NCBI GenBank assembly: GCA_937925775.1
Contig: CALAMM010000142.1
Coordinates: forward strand, 1-11,971
Length of the DNA: 11,971 nucleotides
From: an uncultured Fimbriimonadales bacterium
Lineage (GTDB): Bacteria; Armatimonadota; Fimbriimonadia; Fimbriimonadales; GBS-DC
Reading direction: 5' to 3'
Part shown: one piece after another, positions 6,276-11,971 of the stretch
Layout: each line of letters begins with the position of its first letter
How positions within the stretch are numbered: the first letter of the stretch is position 1
Made by a program: the position numbers and the translations under genes
Notes under the pieces: generated by a model
What the model saw: the letters and a program-made list of their open reading frames with translations, nothing else
Told to the model about the DNA's origin: nothing
Database searches by the model: none

Positions 6276-6281
6276 TAAACT
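6276..6281 (+). promoter_or_regulatory. candidate -10 box for argF
   Basis: TAAACT matches the -10 consensus at 4 of 6 positions and would start transcription near 6288. That leaves a leader of about 15 bases containing GGAG (6291-6294), eight bases before ATG 6303. No good -35 box was found, and no arginine-repressor operator could be recognised in this short interval. Confidence 0.35.
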
Positions 6282-6302
6282 GGGATTCGCGGAGACCGAC
6301 CG

Positions 6303-7268
6303 ATGATGACCTACGAGCAAGCAAAGGCGAGCTGGCTGGCGTCTGACCCGCCCACGCACTATCTTTCGGTTGCCGACCTGAACCCGCGCACGGCGCGGAT
6401 TGTGCTGGAGTTGGCGCACGCGATGAAACGCGCGACGCACTCAGCACAAGAGCTGTTCCGTTTTGCGCGTCCCACTGCGCTCGCCCTGATTTTCGAGAAG
6501 CCCTCGCTGCGCACGCGCGTCACGCTGGAAGTTGGGCTGTATCAGATGGGGGCGCACGGGGTGTACCTTACGCAAAGCGACATCCAGATGGGCAAACGCG
6601 AAGCCGTGATGGACATCGCCCGTAATCTGGGGCGATGGGTGCAGGGGGTGGTTGCACGGGTGTTTTTGCATACCACGCTGGAAGAGCTCGCGCGCTTCTC
6701 CGATGTGCCCGTCATCAACGCGCTGAGCGACCGCGAGCATCCCTGTCAGGCGTTAGCCGACCTGATGACGGTGCAAGAACGGAAAGGAACCCAGCCCTTG
6801 ACGCTGGCGTGGGTGGGCGACGGCAACAATGTGTGCCACAGTTTTACGCTGCTGGCGGCGTTGCTGGGGCATCGCGTGCGCATCGCCACGCCCGCGGGCT
6901 ATGCACCGCAGGAAGTGATTTTGGAGCAGGCGCGGGCGTTCGCTACCCTGTCTGGCGGTTCGGTGGAGCTGTTGCACGACCCACGCGCCGCTGTCGCCGA
7001 TGCCGATGTCATCTACACGGATGTGTGGGTCTCGATGGGCTTCGAAACCGAGCGCGAGGCACGCCTGCGGAAGTTCCTGCCCTATCAAGTGAACGAGGCG
7101 TTGCTGCGGTGTGCCAAGCCCGATGCCATCGTCCTCCACTGCTTGCCCGCGCGCCGCGGCGAGGAGATTACCGACGCCGTGCTGGACGGCACGCAATCGG
7201 CGGTCTGGGACCAAGCAGAGAATCGGCTGCATACGCAGAAGGCACTACTGGCACTGATGCTCGGCTAA
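6303..7268 (+). CDS. argF: ornithine carbamoyltransferase
   Basis: 321 residues. It converts ornithine and carbamoyl phosphate to citrulline in arginine synthesis, in the cytoplasm. Carbamoyl-phosphate site: FEKPSLRTRVTLE (64-76), with SLRTR common in bacterial OTCs. HPCQALAD (146-153) contributes to the same site. The ornithine domain shows WVGDGNNVCHSF (170-181), TDVWVSMG (239-246) and HCLPARRGEEI (279-289), the HCLP loop that separates OTCs from aspartate transcarbamoylases. Length is typical. GGAG lies eight bases before ATG 6303; a second ATG follows directly, so the first residue is uncertain by one codon. It is divergent from the ATPase (55 bp apart). Its TAA interlocks with the TAG of the convergent acyltransferase gene. 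No other arginine gene is in the window. Confidence 0.97.
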   Translation: MMTYEQAKASWLASDPPTHYLSVADLNPRTARIVLELAHAMKRATHSAQELFRFARPTALALIFEKPSLRTRVTLEVGLYQMGAHGVYLTQSDIQMGKREAVMDIARNLGRWVQGVVARVFLHTTLEELARFSDVPVINALSDREHPCQALADLMTVQERKGTQPLTLAWVGDGNNVCHSFTLLAALLGHRVRIATPAGYAPQEVILEQARAFATLSGGSVELLHDPRAAVADADVIYTDVWVSMGFETEREARLRKFLPYQVNEALLRCAKPDAIVLHCLPARRGEEITDAVLDGTQSAVWDQAENRLHTQKALLALMLG

Positions 7269-8380
7269 GCACGCCCGAAGATGGCGATGGAAACGCGGGG
7301 TACACGCGCCAACAACCACCCCACCCCAAACGGAACCAGCAACGCCAACCCCACAAATAGCGGCAACCCCCAGCGCACTTGCAACGCACCAGAAACGCTC
7401 CAGCGACCTAACTCACTTAGGATGAGCGGATGCAACAGGTAAATCTGCAACGAGTAGCGCCCCAGCAGCTGTACCCCCCGAACTGCCCTGTTCTCCCAAC
7501 GACTTAGCCAATATGCCACTGCCAACAACAGGAAACTCACACCCGTCGTAAAAAGCCAGTTGCCCACCTGATATTGAAAAGTATTTACGGGAAAGCCGCG
7601 CAGCGCCTGCAACGCGAGCGGGAGATAGAGCCACAACCCCACGCAGGCACACAACAACGCCAACAGCCAACCCCGACGAAGAACCTCCCCTAAGCGGCTT
7701 TCCTGAGTCGCTAACCACAGCCCCAGCAAGATGACAGGCGTATACCATAACACATAACTGCCCGTGTACGGCACACGATAGACCAGCCGATTGAACCAGT
7801 ACACTGCCATCGTAAGGGCGACGATGCTAACCAGCACCGCCCAGAACGGCAGACGGAGACGCGCGACGGGCAACAGCAACGGCAACAGCAAATAGAGCTG
7901 CATCGCCACCGCCAGAAAATAGAGATGGAAATACGCCTTGCCCCAGAACAGATAGTCTGCCCAGCGCGACCAGTCGGGCGACACGCCAAAAGCGTAAAAG
8001 CGGTAGAAGAGATATAGTCCGCTCCAGAGCAGGTAGGGCAGCAGGGCACGCAAGGCGCGATTGGCGAAGTAGCGCCCCAAGCGAAATTCGCGGAGCAACG
8101 AGAGCGTCAGCGCAAATGTGGTCATCATCAGGAACGCGGGCACAGCGTAATGAAGCGTGCGGTTCAGCACTGCCAAAGCCAGCCATGCCCCACCTTCACG
8201 ATCCAACATGCCCAGAAACCGCCCTGAGGCATGGTGGAACACCACCTCCAAAATCGCCAGACCGCGAAAGATTTCCACCCACTGAAAGCGTTTGCTCCCA
8301 GTCGCTTGGGCGGGGCTGACCGAGCAACCGCGCTCCTGCACAGGGGGGGCGGTTCGGAATGGGAGCGGCTCAGGGCGCAT
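7265..8380 (-). CDS. acyltransferase family 3 integral membrane protein
   Basis: 371 residues from ATG 8380. That start has an excellent GAGGAGGTGG site six bases upstream; an ATG at 8395 in the same frame is less well placed. Acyltransferase-3 proteins O-acylate sugars, peptidoglycan or lipids at the membrane. The family entry block is WVEIFRGLAILEVVFHHASG (34-53): Arg39 and His49-His50 fit the conserved residues of the first helix. About ten hydrophobic helices follow, with short basic loops (FRLGRYFANRALRALLPY in the region of 107-125) and a late LGRYSLQIYLLHPLI segment typical of the last conserved helix. It overlaps the stop of the upstream lipoprotein hydrolase by 11 bp, so the two are translationally coupled. 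The substrate cannot be told from the sequence. No SGNH hydrolase domain is fused at the C-terminus. Confidence 0.92.
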   Translation of the reverse strand: MRPEPLPFRTAPPVQERGCSVSPAQATGSKRFQWVEIFRGLAILEVVFHHASGRFLGMLDREGGAWLALAVLNRTLHYAVPAFLMMTTFALTLSLLREFRLGRYFANRALRALLPYLLWSGLYLFYRFYAFGVSPDWSRWADYLFWGKAYFHLYFLAVAMQLYLLLPLLLPVARLRLPFWAVLVSIVALTMAVYWFNRLVYRVPYTGSYVLWYTPVILLGLWLATQESRLGEVLRRGWLLALLCACVGLWLYLPLALQALRGFPVNTFQYQVGNWLFTTGVSFLLLAVAYWLSRWENRAVRGVQLLGRYSLQIYLLHPLILSELGRWSVSGALQVRWGLPLFVGLALLVPFGVGWLLARVPRVSIAIFGRA

Positions 8381-9344
8381 GCACCACCTCCTCAAACCAG
8401 CGTGCTAACGCCCTCAGAGTGATGTCCCACATAGCCTCATTTGTTTTGTGGGGCATTTCAGGGAAGAACACCAGATGATCTTCGTTCAGGTCGCCCCAGC
8501 CTGTGAACGGCAGGACGCTTTGCTGGCGTTCTTTGAGTTTGCCGTGCCACGGCGTGCCGTCATTAGCGAGCGCGACGGTGTGCACCGTGCGTCCCATCTG
8601 CTGTCGCACCGCGCGCCAGCGCGCCGCCTGCCCCACGGGGATAAGCACATCCTCGCCCGCCTGAACGAACAGGATAGGCGCGTTCACCTCGCGCACATGG
8701 CGTAGCGGGTCGCGTTCGTCCCAGCATTCGGGGCATTCGTCGGGCGAGCCACCAATCCATGAGTCCCAGCGTCGGGCGCGTTCCGTGCGCCCGTAGTGTA
8801 TGAGCAGAGCGCGCTGCTCGCGGAAGTCGGTCGGACTGAGCAGGCACGCGATTCCGCGCACATCGGGGTCGTTGCGCGCGGCGTTGAACGCAATCGCGCC
8901 TCCCAGCGAGACGCCCACATAGGCATACCTACCGTCGCCCCCCACCTGCGGCAGTGCCTTCGCTAAACCGCGCACATCGACAGCATCTTCCAACCCGAAG
9001 TCGATGACCCCTCCGCTTTTGCCTTGCCCGCGCAGGTGAGGCAGCGCCACCAGATAGCCTGCCTGAGCGAGCCGACGCGCCAGTTGGCGGTGGTTCGCGT
9101 TCACCCCCACAAATCCGCCCGGCAACAGCACCACAGCAGGCGATGCCTTGCGGCGGTCGGGCGGGCGGTAGATTTCGGCATAGAGCGGAACGCCCCCGCG
9201 CGTATAGCGCACCGTGTCATACTCCTTGCCGCGCTCCACGATCCGCAGCGAGGGAACCCAATCTTGGGAAGCCTGCTCAACAGACTCAGGACGACACGCC
9301 AACAGCAAGATACAGGCTCCCAAGCCTCCGAGCCAGCGTCGCAT
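8370..9344 (-). CDS. alpha/beta-hydrolase lipoprotein
   Basis: 324 residues from ATG 9344, chosen for GGAGG five bases upstream; a GTG at 9356 is the only longer option. A lipoprotein signal peptide is visible: basic MRRW, hydrophobic GGLGACILL, lipobox LLAC with Cys17 as lipid site. The mature protein is an alpha/beta hydrolase: oxyanion-side LLPGGFVG (73-80), HLRGQGKSGG (103-112), nucleophile elbow GVSLGG (144-149) with Ser146, candidate acid Asp232 in QAGEDVLIPV, and candidate His299 near FFPEMPHKT. It probably acts as an esterase or peptidase of the S9/DLH type in the periplasm or at the outer membrane. Oddity: CPEC (204-207) in the cap region, a possible disulfide or metal site. It is coupled to the downstream membrane acyltransferase, hinting at deacylation and acylation of one surface molecule. 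Substrate unknown. Confidence 0.9.
   Translation of the reverse strand: MRRWLGGLGACILLLACRPESVEQASQDWVPSLRIVERGKEYDTVRYTRGGVPLYAEIYRPPDRRKASPAVVLLPGGFVGVNANHRQLARRLAQAGYLVALPHLRGQGKSGGVIDFGLEDAVDVRGLAKALPQVGGDGRYAYVGVSLGGAIAFNAARNDPDVRGIACLLSPTDFREQRALLIHYGRTERARRWDSWIGGSPDECPECWDERDPLRHVREVNAPILFVQAGEDVLIPVGQAARWRAVRQQMGRTVHTVALANDGTPWHGKLKERQQSVLPFTGWGDLNEDHLVFFPEMPHKTNEAMWDITLRALARWFEEVVHAP
8384..8393 (-). promoter_or_regulatory. strong ribosome binding site deciding the acyltransferase start
   Basis: Reading leftward, GAGGAGGTGG lies within the last codons of the hydrolase gene. Its GGAGG core (8391-8387) is six bases from ATG 8380. It supports the inner ATG over that at 8395 and shows reinitiation between the two genes. 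Confidence 0.75.
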
Positions 9345-9349
9345 CGTCG

Positions 9350-9354
9350 CCTCC
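9350..9354 (-). promoter_or_regulatory. ribosome binding site deciding the lipoprotein start
   Basis: GGAGG on the minus strand (9354-9350) is five bases before ATG 9344. Choosing it makes the signal peptide begin MRRW, with its basic residues at the very N-terminus as expected for a lipoprotein. The GTG at 9356 would place MEATM in front. Confidence 0.7.
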
Positions 9355-9373
9355 ACCCCAGAGGATACCCCAC

Positions 9374-10597
9374 TTACTTCCTGCCGACGATATTCGTCAA
9401 AATCACGGCGCCGCCCGCGTCGCCCTCCACATTCACCATCGTGCGAAACATATCCAGAATTCGGTCAACCGCCAAGATAAGCCCGATGCCCTCCAGCGGT
9501 AGGTTCACGGCTTGCAACACGATGACCATCGTGAACAGCCCCGCGCTGGGAATGCCCGCTGCGCCGATTGCCGCCAGCGTCGCCGTGAACAGCACCACCA
9601 CCTGCTGGGTGAACTCCAGCTGGATGCCGTAGGCTTGCGCGATAAACAACGCTGCGACCGCCTCGTAGAGCGCCGTGCCGTCCATGTTCACCGTCGCGCC
9701 AATCGGGATGCAGAAGCGGCTGATATAGCCCGGCACTTGCAGCTCGCGTTCCACCGCGCGCATCGTAACGGGCAGTGTCGCCGCGCTGGAGCTGGTGCTG
9801 AGCGCGGTAATCATCGGCTGCACAATCCCTGCCAAGAACCGCCACGGGGGCACACCCCCCAGCAACCACACCAGCATGGGAAGCACGATTAAGCCGTGAA
9901 ACGCCAACCCGCCCAGCACCGCGCCCATATACTTCGCCAACGGCGCAAACACCTCTACCCCCGCCTGCCCAATCGCCCGCATAAGCAGAAGCGCCACGCC
10001 AATCGGCAACAGATAAAGCACCCAGCGCACAATCACCATCGACAGCTCCAGTACCTCGCCCACGAACTGCTTCACTACCTGAGCGCGGTCGCCCATCATG
10101 TTCAGCGCGATGCCCACAATCAGGCTAAAGCTAATAATCTGGAGCATGTCGGTGCGTGCCAGCGCATCGATGGGATTGGCAGGGATGAGGTTGCGCAGCA
10201 GGTCGGCGAAGGTGGGGGGCTGACGCTCTTGCAACTCTTTGGGCAGCTCGGTTCCCTGCAGCGCCGCGCCCACGCCAGGGTCAACCAAGTTCACAATCAC
10301 CAGTCCCAGCGCGGCGGCAAGCACCGTTGTGGTCGTGTAATAGATGAGCGTAATGCCGCCCAGCCTGCCCAGATAACGCCTATCCAGCCCCGCCGCTGCC
10401 GTAATGAGCGACGCGACCACTAACGGCACAATCACCATGCGCAGCAAACGAATGAACAAGTCGCCACCGAGCGCGACTGTTTCGAACAGAGGCGACTCGG
10501 CACCGCCCGCCCGATTAAGCAGCAAGCCCCCGACAATCCCTGTCAGGATGCCCGCCACCACCCAGCGTATCGAGACAAACTCCCGCTCGCGTTCCAT
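9374..10597 (-). CDS. dicarboxylate/amino acid:cation symporter (DAACS, glutamate/aspartate type)
   Basis: 407 residues from ATG 10597, with GAGGA eight bases upstream; an ATG at 10612 is the alternative. It imports anionic amino acids or dicarboxylates with Na+ or H+ across the inner membrane. The fold of eight helices and two hairpins is evident: ALSTSSSAATLPV (265-277) is the serine-rich HP1 tip, GATVNMDGTALYE (300-312) the cation-binding NMDGT helix, AAGIPSAGLF (346-355) the HP2 tip. The last helix DRILDMFRTMVNVEGD (378-393) has Asp378, Asp382, Arg385, Asn389 and Asp393. The arginine matches the residue that binds the acidic side chain in glutamate/aspartate carriers, so an acidic amino acid is the likely substrate. 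It is the first gene of a probable symporter-hydrolase-acyltransferase unit (29 bp to the hydrolase). It is preceded by a perfect palindrome. Confidence 0.94.
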   Translation of the reverse strand: MEREREFVSIRWVVAGILTGIVGGLLLNRAGGAESPLFETVALGGDLFIRLLRMVIVPLVVASLITAAAGLDRRYLGRLGGITLIYYTTTTVLAAALGLVIVNLVDPGVGAALQGTELPKELQERQPPTFADLLRNLIPANPIDALARTDMLQIISFSLIVGIALNMMGDRAQVVKQFVGEVLELSMVIVRWVLYLLPIGVALLLMRAIGQAGVEVFAPLAKYMGAVLGGLAFHGLIVLPMLVWLLGGVPPWRFLAGIVQPMITALSTSSSAATLPVTMRAVERELQVPGYISRFCIPIGATVNMDGTALYEAVAALFIAQAYGIQLEFTQQVVVLFTATLAAIGAAGIPSAGLFTMVIVLQAVNLPLEGIGLILAVDRILDMFRTMVNVEGDAGGAVILTNIVGRK

Positions 10598-10605
10598 CGT
10601 TGCGA

Positions 10606-10610
10606 TCCTC
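10606..10610 (-). promoter_or_regulatory. ribosome binding site of the symporter gene
   Basis: GAGGA on the minus strand is eight bases before ATG 10597. Its first G is also the last base of the adjoining palindrome, so a hairpin or a bound protein there would sit against the ribosome site. Confidence 0.65.
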
Positions 10611-10630
10611 ATCTGCCCTGAGGGCAGATG
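10610..10630. promoter_or_regulatory. perfect 21-bp palindrome in the symporter leader, operator or RNA hairpin
   Basis: CATCTGCCCT (10610-10619) and AGGGCAGATG (10621-10630) are exact reverse complements around one central base. As DNA it would suit a dimeric repressor. As RNA it gives a nine-pair stem with a three-base loop directly before the GAGGA site. No U-run follows, so it does not look like an intrinsic terminator for thpR. It lies about 20-40 bases downstream of the transcription start predicted from the -10 at 10656-10661. Confidence 0.6.
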
Positions 10631-10655
10631 CAGCTTGCCTGCTCCTGTGCGGGAA

Positions 10656-10661
10656 AGTATA
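10656..10661 (-). promoter_or_regulatory. candidate -10 box for the symporter operon
   Basis: TATACT on the minus strand (5 of 6 to consensus) lies between the thpR stop and the palindrome. The matching -35 would fall in the end of thpR and is weak. Transcription would start near 10649. Confidence 0.45.
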
Positions 10662-10670
10662 CCCCCCTGC

Positions 10671-11252
10671 TCAGAGGCTGTTTTCGGTGAGCTCCACTTG
10701 TGCCAGCTCCGTATAGATGGCGCCGTCGGGGGTGAGCGTGCTGCGCATCAGGCTGATTGCGCGGAGTTCGAACGCGCCAAAGTCAGCGGGGAGCAGGCGT
10801 TGGGTGGCGTCAAACAGCCGTTTTTTCAGTCCATCGGCGTCGTGGCAGGGCGTTTTGAGCCGTGCGAGCGTGATATGCGGATGGAACGGCTTGCCAGATG
10901 GCGTGGGCAGGAGGCTTTTCTCCAAGGCGGTTGCAATTTGGGTCAGCTCTGCTGCGCCCCGTTGCGCGCCCGCCCACAGCACTTGCGGGCGGTTCCAGTT
11001 AGGGAACACGCCCAGCCCCCGAACGCTCACTTCGAGGGGAGGCACGCCCCGCCGCGCCGCCGCCATCGCCTGCACGATGTGGGGCACGCGCTCTTCAGGT
11101 TGCTCGCCCAAGAAGAGGAGGGTGATGTGATAGTTTTCAGGGGCGACCCAGCGCAGGGCGCGGTCGGGCACAGCGCGCTGCAACGCTGCCCGCGCCTGCA
11201 CCAACGCTTCACGCACCTCCTCCGAGATTAATGCTGCAATAAAAAGTCGCAT
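10671..11252 (-). CDS. thpR: RNA 2',3'-cyclic phosphodiesterase (2H family, LigT/ThpR)
   Basis: 193 residues from ATG 11252. A GTG at 11285 adds 11 residues without family character, while MRLFIAALI is the classical start of the family. The enzyme opens 2',3'-cyclic phosphate ends of RNA in the cytoplasm. Both catalytic 2H motifs are present: HITLLFLGE (42-50) and HPHITLARL (124-132), with His42 and His126. GLGVFPNWNRPQVLWAG (79-95) is the other conserved block. Length matches the family. It overlaps the end of cinA by 25 bp, so translation is coupled; no strong Shine-Dalgarno precedes this ATG (GGGAG lies about 13 bases away). A cinA-thpR arrangement, often with recA next, is common in bacteria. 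Confidence 0.93.
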   Translation of the reverse strand: MRLFIAALISEEVREALVQARAALQRAVPDRALRWVAPENYHITLLFLGEQPEERVPHIVQAMAAARRGVPPLEVSVRGLGVFPNWNRPQVLWAGAQRGAAELTQIATALEKSLLPTPSGKPFHPHITLARLKTPCHDADGLKKRLFDATQRLLPADFGAFELRAISLMRSTLTPDGAIYTELAQVELTENSL

Positions 11253-11971
11253 CCGCCGTGTTTCACTCCCTGATACAGCAGCCACAGGGCATATTGCGTG
11301 GCGCGATACTTGATGGTGGCGCGGTCGCCCGCGAAGATCTGTCGTTTGATTACCGTCGCGTTCGGGTCACTGATGCCGATGTAGACCAGCCCGACGGGCT
11401 TTTCGGGGGTTGCGCCGCCAGGACCGGCGATTCCCGTGATTCCGACGCCCCACCATCCGCCGAGTCGTTCGCGCACGCCTTCCGCCATCGCGCGCGCCGT
11501 CGGCTCGCTCACCGCGCCGTGCGTTTCAAGGACGGCGCGTGGCACCCCCAGCAGGGCCTCTTTGAGCGCGTTGCTGTAGCAGATTACCCCGCCGAGAAAC
11601 ACCGCCGAGCTGCCCGCCACACTCGTGATGCGATGCCCCAGCAGTCCACCCGTGCAGGATTCGGCAACCACGAGGCTCTGCCCCGCCTCGTGGAGACGCT
11701 GCACCACCGCCTGCTCCAGGGTGGTCTCGTCGACGCCGTAGATGTATGCGCCCAGTCGCTCGCGTACGGCTTGCTCCATCTGCGCAATCATCTGCTCGGC
11801 GTCGTCGGGGCGGTCGGCACGCGCGGTAATGCGCAGGTGCACCTCGCCGAGTTTCGCTAAGGGCGCGAGCGTGGGGTTCTCGCTGCGAACGAGGTCGCTG
11901 ACCTGCGCTTCCGCGTCCGATTCGCCAATCCCGCACAGTCGCAGCACGCGCGAGCGGATAACACGCCCGCC
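11228..11971 (-). CDS. cinA: competence/damage-inducible protein CinA, C-terminal part (NMN deamidase), cut by the right edge
   Basis: 247 visible residues; the frame remains open to the edge with family sequence (RVIRSRVLRLCGIGES), so the N-terminal molybdopterin-binding-like domain lies outside and the GTG at 11947 is not the true start. Visible parts: the end of the linker, the CinA KH-type domain (about 30-78, around LGEVHLRITARADRPDDAEQ), and the PncC-type amidohydrolase domain. The latter has AESCTGGLLGHRIT (103-116), GVICYSNALKEALLG (128-142), HGAVSEPTARAMAEGVR (151-167) and GITGIAGPGG (177-186). PncC domains deamidate nicotinamide mononucleotide to NaMN in pyridine nucleotide salvage. 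The full CinA is also linked to ADP-ribose pyrophosphatase activity. It is followed by thpR with 25-bp overlap. Confidence 0.96.
   Translation of the reverse strand, partial: GGRVIRSRVLRLCGIGESDAEAQVSDLVRSENPTLAPLAKLGEVHLRITARADRPDDAEQMIAQMEQAVRERLGAYIYGVDETTLEQAVVQRLHEAGQSLVVAESCTGGLLGHRITSVAGSSAVFLGGVICYSNALKEALLGVPRAVLETHGAVSEPTARAMAEGVRERLGGWWGVGITGIAGPGGATPEKPVGLVYIGISDPNATVIKRQIFAGDRATIKYRATQYALWLLYQGVKHGGCDFLLQH

Noticed and set aside
10610..10630. Palindrome as an intrinsic terminator of thpR
   Set aside because: No U-run follows the stem on the minus strand; the sequence goes directly into the symporter ribosome site and start.
10404..11231. Rightward 275-codon open frame opposite the symporter and thpR
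   Set aside because: It is antisense to two recognised genes, crosses the palindrome and promoter region, and shows no protein-like pattern.

Overview
The window reads as ordinary chromosomal DNA of a diderm bacterium with moderately high GC (sampled lines are mostly about 58-65%). The lineage cannot be fixed from the sequence alone. A Kdo transferase next to a DUF374 acyltransferase implies an outer membrane with LPS-like lipid. The strong GGAGG sites mixed with promoter-abutting GTG starts would suit an Armatimonadota- or Deinococcota-like organism, but that is a low-confidence inference. No phage, IS element or CRISPR array is visible.

Layout. Positions 1-442 hold a possible leftward gene fragment at the edge and a 309-bp stretch without a convincing gene. 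Then come tRNA-Gly(UCC) at 443-516 and a rightward membrane protein with a helix-turn-helix-like tail (636-1406). This protein converges on a leftward N4-(beta-N-acetylglucosaminyl)-L-asparaginase-family Ntn hydrolase (1403-2302). Divergent from the hydrolase is a two-gene rightward operon: a DUF374 lysophospholipid acyltransferase-like protein (2396-3073) and waaA (3070-4356), overlapping by ATGA. A leftward two-gene cassette follows (6247 down to 4401): an AAA/ABC-type ATPase coupled by ATGA to a small Toprim-like acidic protein. argF (6303-7268) diverges from it.

Everything from 7265 to the right edge is leftward. In transcription order it is cinA (open at the right edge), thpR, a glutamate/aspartate-type DAACS symporter, an alpha/beta-hydrolase lipoprotein, and an acyltransferase-3 membrane protein. 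The symporter is preceded by its own -10-like element and a perfect 21-bp palindrome.

How genes work together. The DUF374 protein and WaaA plausibly act on the same envelope lipid. The lipoprotein hydrolase and acyltransferase-3 protein are translationally coupled and may modify a cell-surface molecule. cinA and thpR overlap and are probably co-transcribed.

The most interesting region is the ATPase/Toprim-like pair. Its architecture resembles split OLD-, PARIS- or AbiL-like defence systems, but its effector does not match a family I can name with confidence. It is slightly AT-richer than its neighbours and sits between housekeeping genes. Two GTG starts (2396, 6247) lie 6-7 bases after TATAAT-like boxes and lack Shine-Dalgarno sites, which points to leaderless transcription.
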